Assembly (NCBI GenBank): GCA_934716785.1 | Contig: CAKUYM010000059.1 | Location: 1 to 17,184, forward strand | Direction of reading: 5' to 3' | Origin: an uncultured Bacteroides sp. | GTDB lineage: Bacteria > Bacteroidota > Bacteroidia > Bacteroidales > Bacteroidaceae | DNA length: 17,184 bases | Shown here: piece by piece, positions 7,418 through 15,402 of the stretch | Layout of the letters: every line of letters starts with the position of its first letter | How positions within the stretch are numbered: position 1 is the stretch's first letter | The notes under the pieces: model-generated | What the model was told of the DNA's origin: nothing | The model's database searches: none | What the model saw: the letters and a program-made list of their open reading frames with translations, nothing else | Translations under genes and position numbers: made by a program

Positions 7418-7428
7418 ATTTCTACTTT

Positions 7429-8280
7429 TCACTCAAGCCATTGTGCCAACGACCGTTCCGTTATTTCCCACAACTGCTCTTTCTGTACATGATTAACATA
7501 CTTATCCGATAAGTTTTTCCTATGGTTACTAACATAAAGTTGTCCCGTCACCCCGGCTTCCTTCTCGTCCAGCAGCAGGCCGATTGCAGTAGAAGCTCCT
7601 TCCCTCGGCTTACGGATAAAAGGACGGAAAAATATATCAGTCAAAGGGTCAAACCATTTATGCATAGTAATGATATCGGTAGAGACAACCCCCGGGTCGG
7701 CAGCATTGACTGTGATACCTTTCTCACGGAGCCGTTCGGCCAGCTCGATAGTAAACAATAACAAAGCCAGTTTGGTATTGCTATAAATAGGTATCCGCCA
7801 AAACTGCCCCTTCTTTCCCCTATGCAGGAAATCGGGAAAGTCAAGACGTCCGATTGCATACGTGCATGAAACCATATTGACGATCCGTGCTCCACGTACC
7901 ATCACCGGGATCAGTTTGCGTGTCAGCAGGTAAGGAGCTACATAATTTACACTCACAGTCCGCTCAAACCCGTCGCTCGTGACAGAAAATCCCGTTTCCA
8001 TCGTTCCGGCATTGTTCATCAATAAGTGAACAGGAAGTTTGCGTTCTAAAATCTGATTGGCAAAAAAGACGACCGACTTCATGGAAGATAAATCTACCGC
8101 TATTATTTCCAAATTAGGATTTCCCGTATCTTCAATTAACCGTTGGCGGACAGTCTCCGCCTTTTGAGGATTATAACAAGCCATTATTACCCGATAACCG
8201 ACTTTGGCCACAGCACGGGTAATTTCTGTGCCCATACCTCCGTCGGCCCCGGTGATGATTGCCCATTTTACTTCATTCAT
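7429..8280 (-). CDS. short-chain dehydrogenase/reductase, possible 3-hydroxysteroid dehydrogenase
   Basis: This 283-residue protein is a classical-type SDR, an NAD(P)-dependent alcohol/ketone oxidoreductase. The cofactor glycine motif is TGADGGMG (10-17), followed by D63, NNAG (89-92), catalytic S138, Y166 and K170 (YSNTK), and DPGVVSTD (195-202). Overall it resembles retinol dehydrogenase/WW-domain oxidoreductase-like SDRs. Its ATG overlaps the stop of the upstream flavin reductase gene by 4 bp (ATGA), so the two are translationally coupled. It is the last gene of the operon led by a steroid 5-alpha-reductase homologue. From this context the likely reaction is interconversion of a 3-keto and 3-hydroxy group on a steroid or bile acid, perhaps the 3-beta form. 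Substrate, stereochemistry and NAD/NADP choice cannot be read with confidence. Confidence 0.92.
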   Translation of the reverse strand: MNEVKWAIITGADGGMGTEITRAVAKVGYRVIMACYNPQKAETVRQRLIEDTGNPNLEIIAVDLSSMKSVVFFANQILERKLPVHLLMNNAGTMETGFSVTSDGFERTVSVNYVAPYLLTRKLIPVMVRGARIVNMVSCTYAIGRLDFPDFLHRGKKGQFWRIPIYSNTKLALLLFTIELAERLREKGITVNAADPGVVSTDIITMHKWFDPLTDIFFRPFIRKPREGASTAIGLLLDEKEAGVTGQLYVSNHRKNLSDKYVNHVQKEQLWEITERSLAQWLE

Positions 8281-9500
8281 TGCTTTTCAAGTTTTTCAAT
8301 TTCCTTCTGCAAGCAGGAAGGCAGTGGTTCTTTCAAATGTTGATGGCAAGTCATCTCTATCGTGTACATACGTCCTATACAATAATTCCTATGCCCGCAG
8401 GTGCAACGAGCCCGCTCTTCCTGCGCCATCCGGTTGACAAATCCCGGTTCGTTGAGCAAAGCACGAGCCATCTGCACTGCATCAAAGCCGTCATCCAGCA
8501 CTTCGTCTATTTTCTGACGGGAGACAAGACCGCCGACATAAATCAACGGAGCACCCGGAAGGGCTTCACGGAACTTTAACGCATCTTCAAGGAAATATGC
8601 TTCCTTGAAAGGCACGGACGGAATCATCCACTTTCCGAACATCCGCACACCGTACTTCAGCCACCAGCAGTCCATATAATAAGACATCGAACGGATGGGC
8701 ATCGTTCCACGCATCACGTACATGGGTGCCTTGCTCACAAAGCCGCCACTCAACACCAATCCGTGAGCTCCAAGTTCCAGCAGACGCTTGGCCACTGGTA
8801 TAGTTTCATCTATCTCCATACCACCTTTGAAGCCGTCGCGCATATTCATCTTGACCAGCACAGCCATATCACTGCCTGCCGTCTTCATGACTTCTTCCAT
8901 CACCAAGTCCATAAAACGCATCCGGTTCTCCAAGGAACCGCCAAATTCGTCTTTCCGATGATTCGTATAAGGAGACAGGAACTGACTGATTAGATAACCG
9001 TGTCCGGCATGCACTTCCACAGCGTCAAAACCGGCTTCCCGTGCCAAGTTGACAGCATTTCCATAAGCTTTAGCCATCTCTGACAACTCCTCTTTCCTCA
9101 ATCCGCGGACAAATGTAGGAGAGTAGAGATTGAATCCCGAAGAAGCGGATACAGGAGTGACCCCGCAAATATTTTTATGGGACATATTTCCGCAATGTCC
9201 TATCTGTATACCTACTGCAGCGCCTTCATCATGCACCGCTTTTGTCAATTCTTGTAACCCCGGAATAATAGACGGACGCAACCATAGCTGGCGGTCAAAA
9301 GAAAGTCCGCTTTGTGTCACAGCAGCATACGCCACCGTTGTCATGCCTACTCCGCCCGCAGCAACCGAGCGATGGTAGTCCAGCAACATTTGTGAAGGTT
9401 TGTTCCCCGGGCACATACTCTCAAAGGCCGCCGAACGAATCGTCCGGTTCCGCAACCTCAAGGGACCAAAAGTGACCGGAGTGAAAAGTTTAGATTTCAT
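8277..9500 (-). CDS. NADH:flavin oxidoreductase, Old Yellow Enzyme family
   Basis: This 407-residue FMN-binding TIM-barrel protein belongs to the OYE/2,4-dienoyl-CoA reductase family, which reduces activated C=C bonds. The N-terminus FGPLRLRNRTIRSA is the usual FMN-site start. The active-site block runs at 161-196 and includes VEVHAGHGYLISQF and FGGSLENR, with H164, H167 and Y169. GGLVSR (323-328) and the MARALL stretch (344-349) bind phosphate. The C-terminal segment has Cys at 366, 368, 374 and 385, resembling the [4Fe-4S] cysteine region of dienoyl-CoA reductases but with altered spacing. The FAD/NAD domain of the long family members is absent. It lies between a 5-alpha-reductase homologue (67-bp gap) and an SDR (4-bp overlap), so a delta4-3-ketosteroid or bile-acid ene-reductase role, possibly 5-beta, is inferred from context. 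Confidence 0.93.
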   Translation of the reverse strand: MKSKLFTPVTFGPLRLRNRTIRSAAFESMCPGNKPSQMLLDYHRSVAAGGVGMTTVAYAAVTQSGLSFDRQLWLRPSIIPGLQELTKAVHDEGAAVGIQIGHCGNMSHKNICGVTPVSASSGFNLYSPTFVRGLRKEELSEMAKAYGNAVNLAREAGFDAVEVHAGHGYLISQFLSPYTNHRKDEFGGSLENRMRFMDLVMEEVMKTAGSDMAVLVKMNMRDGFKGGMEIDETIPVAKRLLELGAHGLVLSGGFVSKAPMYVMRGTMPIRSMSYYMDCWWLKYGVRMFGKWMIPSVPFKEAYFLEDALKFREALPGAPLIYVGGLVSRQKIDEVLDDGFDAVQMARALLNEPGFVNRMAQEERARCTCGHRNYCIGRMYTIEMTCHQHLKEPLPSCLQKEIEKLEKQ

Positions 9501-9534
9501 GGAATTAAAAATTATTCAAGTCTTATCTTATTTA

Positions 9535-9560
9535 TTATAAATACGAGTTATAAATACAAG
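9535..9560. repeat. 13-bp tandem repeat, two copies
   Basis: TTATAAATACGAG (9535-9547) is followed directly by TTATAAATACAAG (9548-9560), with one mismatch in 13. It fills much of the 67-bp gap between the 5-alpha-reductase and flavin reductase genes. It could be a leftover duplication or a binding site; nothing else in the sequence decides this. Confidence 0.7.
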
Positions 9561-9567
9561 TCCGCCC

Positions 9568-10329
9568 TTAATAAAGAAAAGGAAATACCCGTTTCTTCTC
9601 CCCTACTGCTTCACCGAATTCTTCACGGTAACGGCACCAGATTGCATGGGCACGCGGAACGAGATTGGCAATCGTCCACCATAGAAATACCAGCCCGGAA
9701 AGCGAACAAGTGAGTATGGCCCAACCTGCCCATTCAACAATTTCGCCGAGATAATTGGCAGACGTAACATAACGATACATGCCTTTCTGCGGCAGATAAT
9801 GCCGTGTATCCCCCGGCTTGCGTAAATGGCGGATGACATAATCTGAATGCCAGTTCACGATCATCCCCGTAAAAAACAGCAACGTACCTATTATAAACCA
9901 TGGCGACATAAACCAATCGGGCTGATACATCGTTTCAGGGGCAAGATAAAATATCCATTCGCCCTGCATATAGCCATTCAGCAGATTAAAAAGAATACCC
10001 ATCGACATGATAGCCAACGGCATTTTACTTTTTCCCGTCAGCAGCAAAGGGAAAATGAAGGAACGCTGAAAATAATGAATCTGAAAAAACAAGAAGAAAG
10101 TCAATATTACCGGTTCAAAACGACGTTCGGAATACATCCACATCCCACACATCACTATAAAGACCGGGGCCTCCATCAGTATCCAGGCTATTTTATTGGA
10201 TATAGCCACTCCCCACGATGCTGTACGGAAAATGCCATATCCGGCTTTCACAAAATAAAGCGCGATAAAAACTATCAGGGCGATTGCACTCATCACACCC
10301 AAGAACAGATTAAAAGCTGCTAAACTCAT
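9568..10329 (-). CDS. SRD5A-type 3-oxo-5-alpha-steroid 4-dehydrogenase (steroid 5-alpha-reductase)
   Basis: This 253-residue multi-span membrane protein resembles eukaryotic steroid 5-alpha-reductases (SRD5A1/2), which use NADPH to reduce the delta4 bond of 3-ketosteroids. Conserved points include MEAPVF with E53 and HYFQRSF with Y86, which line up with catalytic Glu57 and Tyr91 of human SRD5A2 as I recall them. The C-terminal block (about 159-205) holds NWHSDYVIRHLRKPGD, the YVTSANYLGEIVEWAGWA stretch and a final KKRVFPFLY. About six to seven hydrophobic segments are present. An upstream ATG at 10386 would run through the promoter box and lacks a family-like N-terminus, so MSLAAFNLFL at 10329 is preferred. 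It is the first gene of an operon with an OYE reductase and an SDR. A bile acid or steroid hormone is the likely substrate; other membrane lipids are not excluded. Confidence 0.93.
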   Translation of the reverse strand: MSLAAFNLFLGVMSAIALIVFIALYFVKAGYGIFRTASWGVAISNKIAWILMEAPVFIVMCGMWMYSERRFEPVILTFFLFFQIHYFQRSFIFPLLLTGKSKMPLAIMSMGILFNLLNGYMQGEWIFYLAPETMYQPDWFMSPWFIIGTLLFFTGMIVNWHSDYVIRHLRKPGDTRHYLPQKGMYRYVTSANYLGEIVEWAGWAILTCSLSGLVFLWWTIANLVPRAHAIWCRYREEFGEAVGEKKRVFPFLY

Positions 10330-10351
10330 ATCAAAATTCTTTTGTAGTGTG

Positions 10352-10382
10352 CAAAAGTAAGAAAAATGAAAAGAATTACAAC
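10352..10382 (-). promoter_or_regulatory. promoter of the steroid reductase operon
   Basis: The minus strand has TACTTTTG (10359-10352), an exact TAnnTTTG box, with an imperfect -33 element GTTG (10382-10379) 19 nt upstream. The box ends 22 nt before the ATG at 10329, giving a leader of about 15 nt. No operator-like palindrome is obvious next to it. Confidence 0.7.
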
Positions 10383-10482
10383 ACAATATCCCCTTAAATA
10401 AAAAACTTATCGTTGATTTTGCGTTTTCTTGCTATTACAACAGAGGCATCTTGAGATTGATCATAAAAAACAGAATTATTTC

Positions 10483-11826
10483 TCAACGCTTTTTAATAGG
10501 TACATATGTCAATTCTTCGAGTACATTCTTGTAAGCAGGACGGATAATTCGCTTACCGTCGAAAGTCAACTCTTCATTGCGATGCGCACACCAACCCACG
10601 ATGCGTGCCATGGCAAACAGAGGAGTGAAAATCTCCTGCGGCAGTCCTATCATTTCATAGACGAAACCGGAGTAGAAGTCTATGTTGCTGGAGACAGTCT
10701 TCCCGTTGTTCTTTACCCGTCCGAAAGTGGTGATGGCACGTTCTTCCAACAGTTCGAGGAAGGCAAATTCGCTTTCCCTTCCTTTCTCACGGGCAAGGTC
10801 GCGAGCCATCTCTTTTAGTAAAAGAGCGCGAGGGTCGGAAATGGTGTAAACGGCATGACCGATACCATAGATCAGCCCGGTTCTGTTGTACACCTCCTTA
10901 TTGAGCATACGGGTGAAATAAGTGTCAATCTCATCTACATTGGTCCAGTCTTTGATATTCTCTTTCAGATGTTGGAACATATCGGCCACCTGTATATTCG
11001 CACCACCGTGAAGCGGACCTTTCAACGAACCGATACCTGCCGCGATGGCCGAATACGTATCCGTTCCGGTAGAAGAGGTGACGCGGACAGTGAACGTAGA
11101 GTTGTTACCGCCACCGTGCTCCGCCTGAAGAATAAGCAGCAGGTCGAGAGTGCGCGCATCCAGTTCGGTATAATCCTTTTTCAGCATATACAGAAAGTTC
11201 TCGGCTATAGACAGTTTTTCCTGCGGATGGCGAATATGCAGTGAACGTCCGAAAGTGGCGTGGCGGAGCATATTGTAAGCATAAGCAATGATTGTCGGAA
11301 ACTTCGAGATCAGATCAATGCTCTGACGCATCAGGTTATCCCGTGACGTATCATCCGCATTGGCATCAAAACGGTACATTTCGAGAACGCTGCGTGAAAG
11401 AATATTCATGATATTATTGCCTTCCAGTTCGATAATATTCATCTTTGTCTTCTGCTCCAACGGCATATTGTCGTTAATCAGTTCGCAGAAAGAAAACAGT
11501 TCCTCCCTGTCCGGCAAGCGACCGGAGAGCAGTAGGTAAGCCACCTCCTCAAAGCCGAAACGTTTCTCCTTGATAATGGCATGTGCTATATCTTCCACAT
11601 CATATCCGCGATAGAACAATTTGCCGGGTATAGGCTTCAGCCCACCACCCGGGATACGCTCATACCCCACCACATTACCTATTCTTGTCAGGCCGACCAG
11701 CACACCCGTGCCGTCTTCATTGCGTAGTCCGCGCTTCACGTCAAACTTGGGGAACAATTCATTATCAATTCGGGTAGCTTCCTTCATAGCTTCGGAAAGC
11801 TTGTAAATCAAGTATTCTTTCTTCAT
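10483..11826 (-). CDS. gltA: citrate synthase
   Basis: This 447-residue enzyme condenses oxaloacetate and acetyl-CoA to citrate. The catalytic residues are H273 in GPLHGGAN, H324 in GIGHAVY and D383 in NIDFYSG. LQAEHGGGNNSTF (233-245) and the C-terminal WCAHRNEEL, with its substrate arginine, are also typical. The roughly 60-residue N-terminal extension ahead of IPGGGLKPIPGKLFYRGYD is longer than in short bacterial forms. It is the third gene of a minus-strand operon after aconitase and isocitrate dehydrogenase, starting 17 bp after the latter, so the three make 2-oxoglutarate together. No clear terminator is seen in the 96 bp between its stop and position 10387. Confidence 0.96.
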   Translation of the reverse strand: MKKEYLIYKLSEAMKEATRIDNELFPKFDVKRGLRNEDGTGVLVGLTRIGNVVGYERIPGGGLKPIPGKLFYRGYDVEDIAHAIIKEKRFGFEEVAYLLLSGRLPDREELFSFCELINDNMPLEQKTKMNIIELEGNNIMNILSRSVLEMYRFDANADDTSRDNLMRQSIDLISKFPTIIAYAYNMLRHATFGRSLHIRHPQEKLSIAENFLYMLKKDYTELDARTLDLLLILQAEHGGGNNSTFTVRVTSSTGTDTYSAIAAGIGSLKGPLHGGANIQVADMFQHLKENIKDWTNVDEIDTYFTRMLNKEVYNRTGLIYGIGHAVYTISDPRALLLKEMARDLAREKGRESEFAFLELLEERAITTFGRVKNNGKTVSSNIDFYSGFVYEMIGLPQEIFTPLFAMARIVGWCAHRNEELTFDGKRIIRPAYKNVLEELTYVPIKKR

Positions 11827-11843
11827 TTTTTTCTGGTATTAAT

Positions 11844-13043
11844 TCATAGCTTTTGCTTTTCAATCCGTTCCACTATTTCATGTGTGAAAGCAGAAGTCGA
11901 GAGGGAAGTTCCGTTCGGCATAAAACGAGCCAAGTCATGCGTGGCGCGAGCCTCTAAGAAATTTTGCTCCAAGGCGGCCTCTATAAAAGCAGCAGCCTCG
12001 TTCCAACCGATATATTCGAGCATCAATACTGCCGAAAGTATAATGGAGCAAGGATTCGCTACATCTTTTCCCGCAATATCCGGAGCTGTTCCATGAGTAG
12101 CTTCAAAGATAGCATGACCTGTATTATAGTTGATGTTGGCTCCCGGAGCGATGCCGATGCCACCTACCATCGCCGCCAATTGGTCGGAGATATAGTCACC
12201 GTTCAAATTCAGAGTAGCTATTACGGAATATTCTTCGGGAATCAATAGAGTGTTCTGCAAGAAAGCGTCGGCAATGCAATCCTTTATCACCAACCTCCCC
12301 TCTGCCAAGGCATCGCCAAATTCACGCTGCGCCAATTCATAGCCCCACTTCTTGAAACCGCCTTCGGTGAATTTCATGATATTCCCTTTGTGCACCAATG
12401 TCACGGAAGGCAGATGCCGGTTGAGCGCATACCGGCAGGCAGCACGCACAAGGCGTTCCGTGCCTTCTCTTGATACGGGCTTCACACCGAAAGAAGATGT
12501 TTCAGGGAAACGTACCCTTGTCACACCCATCTCGTCTTTCAGGAATTTGTAGAGTTTACCGGCCTCCGGAGTTCCGGCTTCCCACTCGATACCTGCATAA
12601 ATATCTTCCGTATTTTCACGAAACACATACATATCCACTTTCTCGGGTGCCTTTACGGGCGACTGCACCCCCGGATACCAGCGGACAGGACGGAGACATA
12701 CGTATAAGTCAAGCGTCTGGCGCAAAGTCACATTCAGAGAACGAATACCGCCCCCTACGGGGGTTGTCAGCGGACCTTTGATACCTACCAGATATTCTTG
12801 AAAGGCTTTCAGCGTTTCATCGGGCAACCAAGAACCTGTCTCATTAAAAGCACGTTCACCTGCCTGCACTTCTTTCCATTCGATACGCCGTTTACCACAG
12901 TATGCTTTCCGAACGGCTGCATCCACAACAGCCTGCATGGAAGGAGTCACTTCGGCTCCTACTCCGTCTCCGGTAATATAAGGTACGGTAGGCACATCGG
13001 GCACCAGCAGCGTACCATCTGCTTTCATGGTTATCTTACTCAT
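11844..13043 (-). CDS. icd: isocitrate dehydrogenase, probably NAD-type cofactor site
   Basis: This 399-residue enzyme oxidatively decarboxylates isocitrate to 2-oxoglutarate and belongs to the E. coli Icd-like homodimer group. Substrate residues are seen in [10 protein letters not shown] (100-109, with S102, N104, R108), [10 protein letters not shown] (116-125) and [12 protein letters not shown] (143-154). The nucleotide loop reads [17 protein letters not shown]322, I323 and A329 replace E. coli Lys344, Tyr345 and Val351, a pattern known from NAD-dependent enzymes. H369 and R373 align with Tyr391 and Arg395, so that part is not fully NAD-like. Two starts fit: ATG at 13043 (MSKITMK), used here, and ATG at 13049, which overlaps the aconitase stop as ATGA. 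Either way the genes are coupled. It lies between aconitase and citrate synthase. Confidence 0.95.
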   Translation of the reverse strand: MSKITMKADGTLLVPDVPTVPYITGDGVGAEVTPSMQAVVDAAVRKAYCGKRRIEWKEVQAGERAFNETGSWLPDETLKAFQEYLVGIKGPLTTPVGGGIRSLNVTLRQTLDLYVCLRPVRWYPGVQSPVKAPEKVDMYVFRENTEDIYAGIEWEAGTPEAGKLYKFLKDEMGVTRVRFPETSSFGVKPVSREGTERLVRAACRYALNRHLPSVTLVHKGNIMKFTEGGFKKWGYELAQREFGDALAEGRLVIKDCIADAFLQNTLLIPEEYSVIATLNLNGDYISDQLAAMVGGIGIAPGANINYNTGHAIFEATHGTAPDIAGKDVANPCSIILSAVLMLEYIGWNEAAAFIEAALEQNFLEARATHDLARFMPNGTSLSTSAFTHEIVERIEKQKL

Positions 13044-13045
13044 CG

Positions 13046-15289
13046 TCATCTTGCATTTAAGGCAGATCCGGCACGAAACCAAGCAATCTGCTGTTCATTG
13101 TATGTGTGCTGCACCTCGAAACTCTCTTTCGTGCCGTCTTCGTGATGAAGAACAACTGTCAGACGCCGTCCCGGAGCGAAATGCACCAAGCCAAGCACGG
13201 AAAGAATATCATGCTCACGAATCTTGTCGTAATCGTTTTTATCGACAAACGTCAAGGCAAGCATTCCTTGTTTCTTCAGATTCGTTTCGTGGATGCGTGC
13301 AAAACTTTTGGCAAGAATAACACGGACATTCAGAAAACGCGGCTCCATGGCAGCATGCTCGCGACTGGACCCTTCACCATAATTTTCTTCGGCAACAACT
13401 ATTGAGGGAATACTCTGCGACTTATACATTTTCGCCGTGCCGGAGACCGGTCCGTAGGTATTTGTCAAGCGGTTCCACACCTTGTTTGTTTCACCGTTGA
13501 AAGCATTGACAGCTCCCATCAACATATTGTCGGAAATATTCTCCAAATGTCCGCGAAAGCGGAGCCACGAACCAGCCATAGAAATATGGTCTGTAGTACA
13601 TTTGCCTTGCGCTTTGATTAGCAGGGGCATATTCAGCAAGTCCTGACCGTCCCAAGCAGGGAAAGGTATCAGCAATTGGAGACGTTGAGAATCCGGCTTC
13701 ACCTTGATTTCGCGGTTTGTTCCATCCGGAGCAATATACCCTTCGTTGCCCTGTGTAAAGCCCCTCAAAGGCAATTCATCGCCAACGGGTTCCGTCAATT
13801 TTACCTTTTCACCGTTGTGATTCATCAACCTGTCTTTTAAGGGATTGAAACATAGATCGCCTGCTATGGTCAGTGCCATAGTCAGTTCGGGAGAAGCGAC
13901 AAAAGCATATGTATTCGGATTGCCGTCGGCACGCTTTGCAAAGTTGCGGTTAAAAGAGGTGACGATGGAATTCTTTCGTGTCGGATCGTTCGTTTCACGT
14001 CGCCACTGACCGATGCACGGACCGCAGGCATTTGCCATGATTGTAGCCCCAATCTGCTCAAAAGCGCCAATCATCCCATCCCTCTCGGCTGTAGCGCGAA
14101 TCTGCTCCGAGCCAGGATTCACTATCAGCGGAGCTGCCACATTCAGTTTCTTTTCGACCACCTGCTTTGCCAAAGAAGCGGCACGGCTCAAATCCTGATA
14201 AGAAGAATTAGTGCACGAACCGATGAGCCCGACTTCCATCTTACGAGGATAGCCGTTCAGCAATACTTTCTCTGCAAACTCGGAGATAGGCGTGGCAGCA
14301 TCCGGCGTGAAAGGACCGTTTATATAAGGTTCAAGTTCCGCCAAGTCAATTTCAATAACACGGTCATAATATTTAGTCGGCTCGTCCGTCACCACGTCAT
14401 CTGCCCGAAGATCGACACCGACAGCTTTCGCCAAGTCGACTACACAGTCTCTTCCGGTAGCCCTCAAATAAGCAGCCATGCGCTTGTCGAACGGGAAAAG
14501 TGAGGCAGTAGACCCCACCTCGGCACCCATATTGCAAATGGTAGCCTTGCCGGTCGCGGAAAGAGATTCGGTGCCGGGACCGAAGTATTCGATAATGGTG
14601 TTCGTCCCTCCTTTCACGGTAAGCATGCCGGTCAGTTTCAGTATGATATCTTTCGGAGATGTCCAACCGTTCAGCTTACCGACCAAACGGACACCAATGA
14701 TTTTCGGCATTTTCAGTTCCCATTCCATACCGGTCATCACATCCACGGCATCCGCCCCACCCACACCGACAGCTATCATACCCAGCCCACCGGCATTGGG
14801 AGTGTGAGAGTCCGTTCCTACCATCATCCCACCGGGAAATGCATAATTTTCGAGTATCACCTGATGGATAATACCGGCTCCTGGCTTCCAGAAACCGATA
14901 CCGTAACGTGAAGATACATCGCGAAGGAAGTCGTACACTTCCTCATTGGTCATATTTGCTGTGGCTATATCCTCCATGGCCCCCTTATAGGCTTGTATCA
15001 AGTGGTCGCAATGTACGGTAGAAGGTACTGCCACCCTGTCTTTGCCCGCATTCATAAATTGGAGCAGAGCCATTTGGGCTGTCGCATCCTGCATAGCCAC
15101 CCGGTCGGGTCGGAAGTTCACATAATCCTCTCCCCGTTTGTAGTCTTTCATATCCGCCGCATCATAAAGATGAGTATACAAGATTTTCTCGGCCAACGTC
15201 AGAGGGCGTTTCAATACCGCTCGCACGCGTTCTACCTTTCCTTTATAGGCAGCGTAGAAGGCTTTTAGCATAGTCACATCATATACCAT
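13046..15289 (-). CDS. acn: aconitate hydratase (aconitase)
   Basis: This 747-residue [4Fe-4S] enzyme isomerises citrate to isocitrate. The length and order of motifs fit the mitochondrial-type aconitase subfamily more than the larger AcnA/IRP1 or AcnB forms. Cluster cysteines are C359 in IGSCTNSSY and C422 and C425 in [10 protein letters not shown]. Other family blocks are MQDATAQMA (66-74), HCDH (93-96), [13 protein letters not shown] (158-170), and the C-terminal swivel-domain [14 protein letters not shown], which carries the active-site serine and arginine. It is the first gene of the operon with isocitrate dehydrogenase and citrate synthase. The gap upstream is 113 bp and divergent to a helicase gene. 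I could not find an exact TAnnTTTG box for this direction, so its promoter is unassigned. Confidence 0.97.
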   Translation of the reverse strand: MVYDVTMLKAFYAAYKGKVERVRAVLKRPLTLAEKILYTHLYDAADMKDYKRGEDYVNFRPDRVAMQDATAQMALLQFMNAGKDRVAVPSTVHCDHLIQAYKGAMEDIATANMTNEEVYDFLRDVSSRYGIGFWKPGAGIIHQVILENYAFPGGMMVGTDSHTPNAGGLGMIAVGVGGADAVDVMTGMEWELKMPKIIGVRLVGKLNGWTSPKDIILKLTGMLTVKGGTNTIIEYFGPGTESLSATGKATICNMGAEVGSTASLFPFDKRMAAYLRATGRDCVVDLAKAVGVDLRADDVVTDEPTKYYDRVIEIDLAELEPYINGPFTPDAATPISEFAEKVLLNGYPRKMEVGLIGSCTNSSYQDLSRAASLAKQVVEKKLNVAAPLIVNPGSEQIRATAERDGMIGAFEQIGATIMANACGPCIGQWRRETNDPTRKNSIVTSFNRNFAKRADGNPNTYAFVASPELTMALTIAGDLCFNPLKDRLMNHNGEKVKLTEPVGDELPLRGFTQGNEGYIAPDGTNREIKVKPDSQRLQLLIPFPAWDGQDLLNMPLLIKAQGKCTTDHISMAGSWLRFRGHLENISDNMLMGAVNAFNGETNKVWNRLTNTYGPVSGTAKMYKSQSIPSIVVAEENYGEGSSREHAAMEPRFLNVRVILAKSFARIHETNLKKQGMLALTFVDKNDYDKIREHDILSVLGLVHFAPGRRLTVVLHHEDGTKESFEVQHTYNEQQIAWFRAGSALNAR

Positions 15290-15386
15290 ATCACTTTTGT
15301 TTTTAGTCTATCCATTAAAATAACGAACGCCATTCGGATAATGTTTAACAAAACGAAATATTTTTCGCCTCAGAAAGAAGAATTGT

Positions 15387-15394
15387 TACCTTTG
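15387..15394 (+). promoter_or_regulatory. -7 promoter box for the helicase gene
   Basis: TACCTTTG is an exact TAnnTTTG match with only 8 nt between it and the ATG at 15403. A weak -33 candidate TTCG (15364-15367) lies 19 nt upstream. With the usual distance from box to start site, the mRNA would be leaderless or nearly so. Confidence 0.6.
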
Positions 15395-15402
15395 CCCCTA
15401 TT

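Noticed and set aside
10330..10386. Longer N-terminus for the 5-alpha-reductase
   Set aside because: The added sequence covers the TACTTTTG promoter box and starts with a Cys/Phe-rich stretch not expected for the family.
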